This document shows positions 6,545 through 11,826 of a stretch of 11,826 nucleotides of DNA, in pieces. Below the pieces are notes generated by a model. It was given only the letters and a program-made list of their open reading frames with translations, was not told the origin of the DNA and made no database searches. Every line of letters starts with the position of its first letter. Position 1 is the first letter of the stretch. A program made the position numbers and the translations under genes. The stretch comes from Larix sibirica (taxonomy: Eukaryota; Streptophyta; Pinopsida; Pinales; Pinaceae): contig NWUY0300071524.1 in the NCBI GenBank assembly GCA_004151065.3, forward strand, positions 27,324 through 39,149, written 5' to 3'.

Positions 6545-7388
6545 ATGGGCAGACAGAGAAGGTAAATCAAGTGTTGGAAGAGAACTTAGAATGTATGCTA
6601 TGGACCAACAAACCCATTGGGAAAAGTATCTTCCTCTTGTAGAGTTTGCATACAATAATAGTTACCATAGCTCAATTGGGATGCCTCTGTATCAAGCTTT
6701 GTACAGGAGGCCATGCAGAACACCACTAAGTTGCTACAGATTAGAAGATCGAGTTATAGTTGGGCCTGCGTTGATTCGAGAGATGGAAGAGCAAGTGATT
6801 CAGATCAAGCAACAGTTAAAAGAAGATCATGATAGACAAAAGAGTTATGTCGATGCACATAAAACGAATAGAAGTTATGACGTTGAGAATTGGGTGTTTA
6901 TTCATATCAGACCAAATAAAAGTACCATTCGGTTTGGGAAGGGGAAAAATTGTCACCATCGTTATAGGGCCATTTGAGATTCTAGAGAGAATCAGATCAA
7001 TCGCCTATCGTTTTGCAATGCCACCCCACTTGCATAAAAACTCATAATGTATNTTATAGGGCCATTTGAGATTCTAGAGAGAATCAGATCAATCGCGTAT
7101 CGTCTTGCGCTGCCACCCCACTTGCATAAAAACTCATAATGTATTTCATGTATTTGTATTGCGCCATTGTGTGGCCGATGAGACTCACAAACTTAATTGG
7201 AAAGAATTGCAGGTCTCAAATGAGGGAACTTTTATGGTCGAACCATTATGCATATTGAAGCATAGGGTTCAACAACTCAGGCATCGTCTTGTGGACCAAG
7301 TTTAGGACCAGTGGGACAAATATAGCCCAAATCTGCTACCAGGGAGGATGCAGAAACCATCCATCGGGATTATCTCGAACTATTTTGA
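6520..7388 (+). pseudogene. Gypsy integrase C-terminal remnant with chromodomain-like tail
   Basis: Integrase inserts the cDNA into nuclear DNA. Only its last part remains. It begins with STAYHPKTDGQTEKVNQVLE at 6520-6579; the Glu codon of GQTE (6556-6558) is the third member of the DD(35)E triad, and the two Asp residues are deleted. A 1-base loss near 6583-6585 shifts the frame to the open stretch 6591-6977 (MDQQTHWEKYLPLVEFAYNN onward, through DRQKSYVDAHKTNRSYDV). Further shifts near 6940-6965 lead to GPFEILERI (from 6967), the GPY/F module that aids DNA binding. After the N, 7135-7305 reads HNVFHVFVLRH and later VEPLCILKHRVQQLRH, a chromodomain-like tail, then a stop at 7303-7305. Traces continue in other frames to YLELF and a TGA at 7386-7388. 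It is non-functional: deletion, at least four frameshifts and stops. Confidence 0.9.
6962..7144 (+). repeat. 91-bp near-identical duplication either side of a single N
   Basis: 6962-7052 and 7054-7144 match at 87 of 91 positions and are separated only by the ambiguous base N at 7053. All four differences lie within about 20 bp of each other. Both copies encode the GPFEILERI part of integrase through HLHK and the following HNV codons. No known gypsy integrase repeats this segment. The simplest explanation is two overlapping contig or read ends joined with one N rather than merged. A real tandem duplication cannot be excluded from sequence alone. Confidence 0.85.
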
Positions 7389-8432
7389 TTTTGGAACAAT
7401 TAAACTTTAATTTGCGCATCTTTGCTTTATCTATTAAAATCAACTATACTAATGGAGCTAGTAATTTTGGATCTACTTATATTAATGTGGATTCACACAA
7501 GAATTTAATTATTTCATGTGATTATGGTTTATGTTATATTATCCCTTTTTATGCACTTTTGGTACATGGATAATAGCTTATATTATGTTATAAATGAGAA
7601 TTTGACATATTGTTACAGTTAACAAGCATGCATGGTTATGTTAAAACAATTGTTATATGTTGGTGATGGCATAAATATATTGTGATGATTATACTTGATT
7701 ATTGATCTTGTAAGCTAACATGCATGTACATGGGCTAGTTCTAGCCAAGTGTTTTTTTATATTCATATGATATGAGGCTTGTTCAATATCATGGACATCG
7801 AGGGTAAAATGATATGTTTTGGGTACATTCAATGTGAAGGGATATGTGTGTGTGTGTGCAAGTGTTGTGTGGAATAGGTAATGCAATTACCCAACTAGTT
7901 ATTCGTTGACAAAAACTCTTAGACATAGTGGTGGCATAGCAGGGCTCAATATTAGGAGGGGTGGAGGAGTTTCCCACTATGTATCCTCCAGACCTAGAGT
8001 CATGGGAGGGGTGGACACGCTCTCCTAGACATGGGATGACGACTGCCAGTTTCCTTTAGGTCGATGTAGTCAACGTTTTTGCCTTTGGGTTTTATAGATG
8101 GTTAGGTCGATATAACCGACGCCATAATATATACTAGCAAAAGAAGGATAGGATGGGAGCGGAAGTAGATTAGGGAGGATGGGGAATATAGGTTAGTAAC
8201 TTAGTTATGAACCATAATTGGGAAGCAATGTTCTTCTTGTTTTTGGTACTAAGTGTTGTTATATAAATGAATGAATAAATCTTTTGTTACTACTTGCTTT
8301 TGTGTTTGTTATTCAGTAGTGCTGAAATGTCAAATGTTATAAAAAAAAATTAAAAAAAATTGTGTAATTATGGCATGTTTTCTTATCATTTCACAATGAT
8401 TCCATGACTCTAACTTCGAGATGAAGTTGCTT
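7389..8432 (+). other. Non-coding 3' region of the gypsy element
   Basis: About 1 kb lies between the integrase end and the polypurine tract, with no recognisable domain on either strand. It contains a (TG)7 microsatellite (7845-7858), two GGAGGGGTGGA copies (7955-7965, 8005-8015) and an imperfect 20-bp repeat around AGGTCGAT (8056-8075 and 8102-8121). Short reverse-strand frames at 7689-7886, 7789-7977 and 8330-8560 overlap one another or run into the LTR and look accidental. It may be a long 3' untranslated region or a decayed insertion. Confidence 0.6.
7845..7858. repeat. (TG)7 microsatellite
   Basis: Seven uninterrupted TG units in the non-coding 3' part of the gypsy element. Confidence 0.9.
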
Positions 8433-8442
8433 GAAGGAGGGG
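8433..8442 (+). other. Polypurine tract of the gypsy element
   Basis: GAAGGAGGGG precedes TATA and then the TG start of the 3' LTR at 8447. A purine run just upstream of the right LTR primes plus-strand DNA synthesis in LTR retrotransposons. The 4-base gap to the LTR is slightly unusual and may reflect mutation. Confidence 0.8.
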
Positions 8443-8446
8443 TATA

Positions 8447-9580
8447 TGTAATGCCCCACACTATGATTTTATTACTATAATGAACATGATTTACATCCAA
8501 ATGGAGTAATAAATACATTTTATGATTTAGGTTATTAGCATATGTATGAGGTATGTGCATGCTAGCTACATGCCCTCAACTCGCACACATGCACTAGTAT
8601 GCTTGTTGATTTATATTTATATGTATTAAGAATGCTTATGCGGATTGATTGATCATGTAAATTATAACTAACATTGGGTAATTAATGTTAAGTATAATAA
8701 TGTTGTTAAAAGGATTGCAAGTAATAAATGAATTGTAGGTGAGACATTTAAAGCTTGAGAAGATTTAGTTCACTATTTGATTTTTGTATTTTCTCGAAGG
8801 ATATGGCTCTCAACTTGAGTTGGTAAGTTTGGATAGTATTTTTAAATTGTTATTACTTAACTTTGAATGGAGTGCCTTGAGGGTAGGGATAAGGGAATTG
8901 AATGTGTATTGGAAGATGTGAAAGTGGAGTCGGTGGATGGGACTTCGAGGGGTGGAGGAGGAATGACTTAAGGGAAGGAAACCTCAGTTATTGGGGAGGT
9001 TTTCTTTTTAGTTTTGGGAGAACTTGGAAATAATTTGGGGAAAATTTGTGATGTTGGGAAAACTTATGGAAGAATTTGGAAAAAGGATCTGTCTAAGAGT
9101 TTTGGGCATTGTTCCCGATAGGCGAGGAGGTTAAACAAGTTTGGGATACTGCTAAGGCTGCTACTACTTACTAATTTCAAGACTTCGGAAAAGACTAAGG
9201 ACTTCTCAAATGGGAGAAACGGGTATTATTCTTTTTTTTTTTAAGTTATGGCAAAATTTCAAATTGAATTTTAGCTTAGAATTTCTAAGAAATTATGTAT
9301 TTAAATCGCTTATTAACGGATGTGATAATTTTGTGCATAGAACTATGAAATGAAATCAGTTTGCTTATTACCAGATGTAATAATTCCCTACATAAAAAAT
9401 TTAAATGAAATTATTTTGCTTAGTACCAGATGTTAATAAACAGGAAAACTATAGCAAAGTTGCTAAACTAGAGCTAGAACTAACAGATAACTTAGATCGG
9501 AAACAACTCTAGGCTCTAATTAATTAAAACATAGTATGCATCTTCTAGAAAGTAAAATAGGAGCATGAGAGACCCTTACA
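8447..9580 (+). repeat. 3' LTR of the gypsy element (1134 bp)
   Basis: Direct repeat of 5238-6437 with the same TGTAATGCCC start and CCCTTACA end. The net loss of 66 bp comes mainly from four gaps relative to the 5' LTR (7, 46, 8 and 12 bp), each lying between short direct repeats in the longer copy. Confidence 0.95.
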
Positions 9581-9585
9581 TGCAT
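9581..9585. repeat. Right target-site duplication TGCAT
   Basis: Exact match to 5233-5237. Confidence 0.9.
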
Positions 9586-10639
9586 GCAAGCCGCTTTTGG
9601 GTCTTTACTGTTGTTTGGATGACCCTCTCTGATGTTTAGGTTATTTTCTTGCTAATTGTTTGCTACTGCTAAAGCATGAAATTGCCCTCACCTCAAACTT
9701 TCCTCTTTCAACTTCATAACTTGCCATGCAAAAGCCTCTAAATCGTTGTTTGACTAAGCTTTTCTAATGAAAAGGGAAACTGTTGTTTTAGAAGAAGGCC
9801 TTTCAGCTAGACAGAGAAGTCCTTGACAGAGACACTTTCAGCTTGCTGAGAGATACCTTCAACCTACTCAGCTTGCCTTGCCATATGCTAGAGACATATG
9901 GGGTCATTCAGTTGGGACCAGTGTTATGACATATCCTCTTTACTTGACTTGTGGTAAAATGCTTTCTTATGCGTGGACATAACATTAGGAGGTCAAAAGT
10001 GTAACTCTATAATGGCTCATATATCTGCAAATATTGTTTCAATAGCTTAGGGAGCACCATGGTGTGGTTATAATTCTTCTTCCCTCACCAGATTAAGTGT
10101 ATGACCTCTTGGGTTAGGTGTGCCCCTGTGGATTTAAGCAAGTGTGACCCTCATTTCATGTCATTAACAATATTTTACTTGGTCATTTTTCAAATGCAAG
10201 GAATGCCTTGATTGCCAATGTTTACATGGATTCGATGCAATTATGTGCTGCAGCATGTGATTTGCACAGTACTCAGGCAATTACTTTAATCCAGAGATCA
10301 CGCAAACTAATAATTGGGCTGTAACTATGAAACCACGATTCCAGCAATTCAATTTTAGTGTTGTAGGGATAGATTGGGTGTATAAAGGCAAAGAAACTAT
10401 TATAAATTACCAAGTGAGCAATTTGCTAACACGGTGAGGAACTAAATTGATGACTAAATGTGTAAAATCGAGCTGTAGAATGCAATTATGCTTTGCATAG
10501 AGAGTAGGTAATGTAATTAACTGCTCTTTCTTGTGAATTACACAGCAGCTCAAGCAAATATTTCATAACAACAAACAGAGCAAGGCATAAACACTGTAAT
10601 TTCAATTTGAATGTGAAATTCGTGGGTGCTGGATTTTGT
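9586..10639. other. Unassigned right flank, no gene seen
   Basis: No frame above 60 codons and no LTR, terminal repeat or RNA gene that I can support. It continues the pre-insertion locus left of 5233. A phrase near 10107-10150 (CTTGGGTTAGGTGTGCCCCT and following) vaguely resembles SINE tails but lacks promoter boxes and an A tract, so I do not call it. Confidence 0.5.
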
Positions 10640-11080
10640 TACCACCATAACACAGCAGGCATACATAAAAACTTGGTCACACAGCAATGAAACACACCAT
10701 AAACAACAGAATTTACCTTGGAGAAAACCCAAAGGAAAAACTCCAGCATCGAATGACCTTGCTTGGCTTTATTTTTCAGCAATTGCAAAATTACAATGGT
10801 GTTTTGGCTCTCTGGAGCATTACAGATAGCAAACCCAGAAATTTTTTAATGCAATCACTCTCTTCTCTGCCAAAGAACCCCTTCTCCAACTATGTACAAA
10901 ATTTTAAAGGCAGAATTGGATTGTTGGGAGTTGCTGGAATGCCAAGCATCCTGAACTCTTCAGCTCCTCAACTCCAGCACTCTTCATCCTTCCTCACCTT
11001 TTCCCATTTTCTGGCAGCATTCCGATTCACAGTTCCTTGCTTTATTTGTCTTCTTCTCTTTAAATGTTTTTTAGGTCTTT
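10640..11080. repeat. Possible degenerate retrotransposon LTR fragment
   Basis: TGGAG (10719-10723) and CTCCA (10741-10745) bracket an A- and C-rich core containing AAAACCC, and the following stretch (10750-10830) has a TTATTTTTCAGCAATTGCA and a CTCTGGAGCATTACAG phrase. That layout resembles the inner part of some plant copia LTRs, from memory of general form rather than a match. There is no second copy, primer-binding site or target duplication. The plus-strand frames at 10626-10829 and 10687-11082 overlap each other and show no domain. Confidence 0.2.
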
Positions 11081-11670
11081 AATTATTTTGTGCTTTCATT
11101 GGCAATGCAGCGTTTTGGAGGCGAGCAGTAGTGGATTAGACAAGTGTGGGGCCCTTCACACTGCCAACCTGTTTCAGTCAAACCTACACTGCAGTAGTCC
11201 CCATGTGCAAACTGATCTCTGAAACTTATGGTATGGAACTGCTATACCAACAATACTGTGAAGGATTTGCCCCAGTAAACTAGCCCAATGAACAAATCTG
11301 GAAGTTAACACGAGAATTGCATAGGTGCAATTTTGGGTGTTAACCGTGGCTCCATGTGGGGACAGCATTCCCCTACAGGATGCTGAGAACCTTTGAAGTC
11401 TACAGAGTAGCAGACCAAGAACAAACCCTCCCCTGCACATACCTTTTCTCGTTGGCTATAATTGGAAAACCTAGGCACACATAAAAACTGTGCTAGACCA
11501 GAACTTATTTGCAAACAGGAAAGACCTACTATATTAAATAAAACCATGCGATGTATCATAAAGCAATGTTCAATAAATGAACTTATTCAGAAGCAGACCT
11601 AACCTACCCTAATTAACATCAATCCTCAGGATCAAGTATAATCAAATATCCAATGCAACCATTTGAACAT
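11081..11670. other. Unassigned stretch, no gene seen
   Basis: Two overlapping minus-strand frames (11174-11440 and 11305-11559, 88 and 84 codons) are cysteine-rich, have no recognisable motif and exclude one another, so neither is called. An imperfect palindrome with AGTGTG and CACACT arms around GGGGCCCTT lies near 11142-11162. Confidence 0.5.
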
Positions 11671-11674
11671 CCCG

Positions 11675-11749
11675 TCAAGGACAGTTGCTCTTCCCTTGTG
11701 TTTGATTATGAACCAAAACAGGGATATTGTGAGCGGCAGCCAGAGACAT
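11675..11749 (-). CDS. Tentative first-exon-like short frame at the right edge
   Basis: Reading leftward from the edge, the ATG at 11747-11749 follows ACCAGC, an acceptable plant initiation context. It opens a 24-codon frame starting MSLAAAHNIPVLVHNQTQGK and ending at TGA 11675-11677. An Ala-rich start after Met-Ser is common in plant proteins, and the 60 bp to its right (11770-11826) are richer in CpG than the rest of the window, as seen near gene 5' ends. A real gene would need a splice donor before the stop; GT dinucleotides exist but none is a strong consensus. It may equally be an upstream ORF or chance. I do not recognise a family. Confidence 0.15.
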   Translation of the reverse strand: MSLAAAHNIPVLVHNQTQGKSNCP

Positions 11750-11826
11750 GCTGGTTCTCCAATCACTCTGCTTCTAAGAAACCGGATTCGCTCAAAACCC
11801 TCAGCGTGTCGCGTCGGGATCGAATC

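Larger units (their letters stand above)
5238..9580 (+). mobile_element. Ty3/gypsy (chromovirus-like) element, internally deleted
   Basis: The boundaries are complete. Two LTRs in direct orientation (5238-6437, 8447-9580) start TGTAATGCCC and end CCCTTACA. TGCAT lies immediately outside each end, a primer-binding site follows the left LTR, and a polypurine tract precedes the right LTR. The interior is only 2009 bp. After a leader of about 80 bp the sequence enters the last part of integrase; gag, protease, reverse transcriptase, RNase H and most of integrase are gone. The C-terminus has a GPF motif and a chromodomain-like tail as in plant chromoviruses, most like the Tekay/Del type. About 1 kb of non-coding DNA follows. 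It would depend on a full-length relative for movement and is now heavily mutated. Confidence 0.94.

Noticed and set aside
7289-7573. 94-codon frame running past the integrase end
   Set aside because: Only scattered residues at its start relate to integrase, out of frame; the rest is non-coding 3' region.
11174-11559. Two overlapping cysteine-rich minus-strand frames
   Set aside because: They overlap in different frames, lack motifs and have no splice or promoter context.
1-11826. CRISPR array, operon or prokaryotic defence system
   Set aside because: No regularly spaced repeats, no clustered open frames, and all recognisable coding remnants are plant retrotransposon domains.

Overview
The window looks like repeat-dense intergenic DNA of a seed plant with a large genome (a conifer or another large-genome plant would fit, but species cannot be fixed from this sequence). 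It is AT-rich and holds both Ty1/copia and Ty3/gypsy remnants of plant type, primer-binding sites for plant initiator tRNA-Met, tRNA-derived SINEs and a hAT-like DNA transposon. I see no intact host protein gene.

Layout: 1-801 unassigned, with one weak exon-like stretch near 624-745. 812-1014 is a tRNA-derived SINE. About 1149-3454, minus strand, is a decayed and truncated Ty1/copia element: one LTR (about 3001-3454), primer-binding site (2989-3000), gag from 2723, zinc knuckle (1961-2002), protease DSG (1784-1792), then a GAG-pre-integrase domain present twice; reverse transcriptase, RNase H and the second LTR are missing. 3512-3734 is a second SINE of apparently the same family, with recognisable target-site duplications. 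3951-4993 is a probable non-autonomous hAT-like transposon flanked by GTCACAGA and carrying inverted arrays of GGATCCG-type motifs at both ends.

The best-defined object is a complete-ended Ty3/gypsy element at 5238-9580: two LTRs of 1200 and 1134 bp, TGCAT target duplications, a tRNA-Met primer-binding site and a polypurine tract. Its interior is only 2.0 kb. The deletion removed gag, protease, reverse transcriptase, RNase H and the first two integrase catalytic residues, leaving a frameshifted integrase C-terminus with a chromodomain-like tail. Inside it, a 91-bp near-duplicate on either side of a single N (7053) is probably an assembly artefact. The LTRs differ by roughly 8% by my hand count, so the insertion is old.

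9586-11826 has no recognised gene. It contains a weakly LTR-like stretch near 10640-11080 and, at the extreme right, a CpG-richer edge with a short minus-strand ATG frame that might be the 5' end of a gene outside the window.

The genes do not work together as a pathway. The window records successive insertions, with decay by frameshift, stop codons and deletions between short repeats. I found no convincing new functional system; the most noteworthy items are the bounded non-autonomous gypsy derivative, the hAT-like element with palindromic and tandem interior repeats, the two-copy SINE family, and the duplication next to the N.
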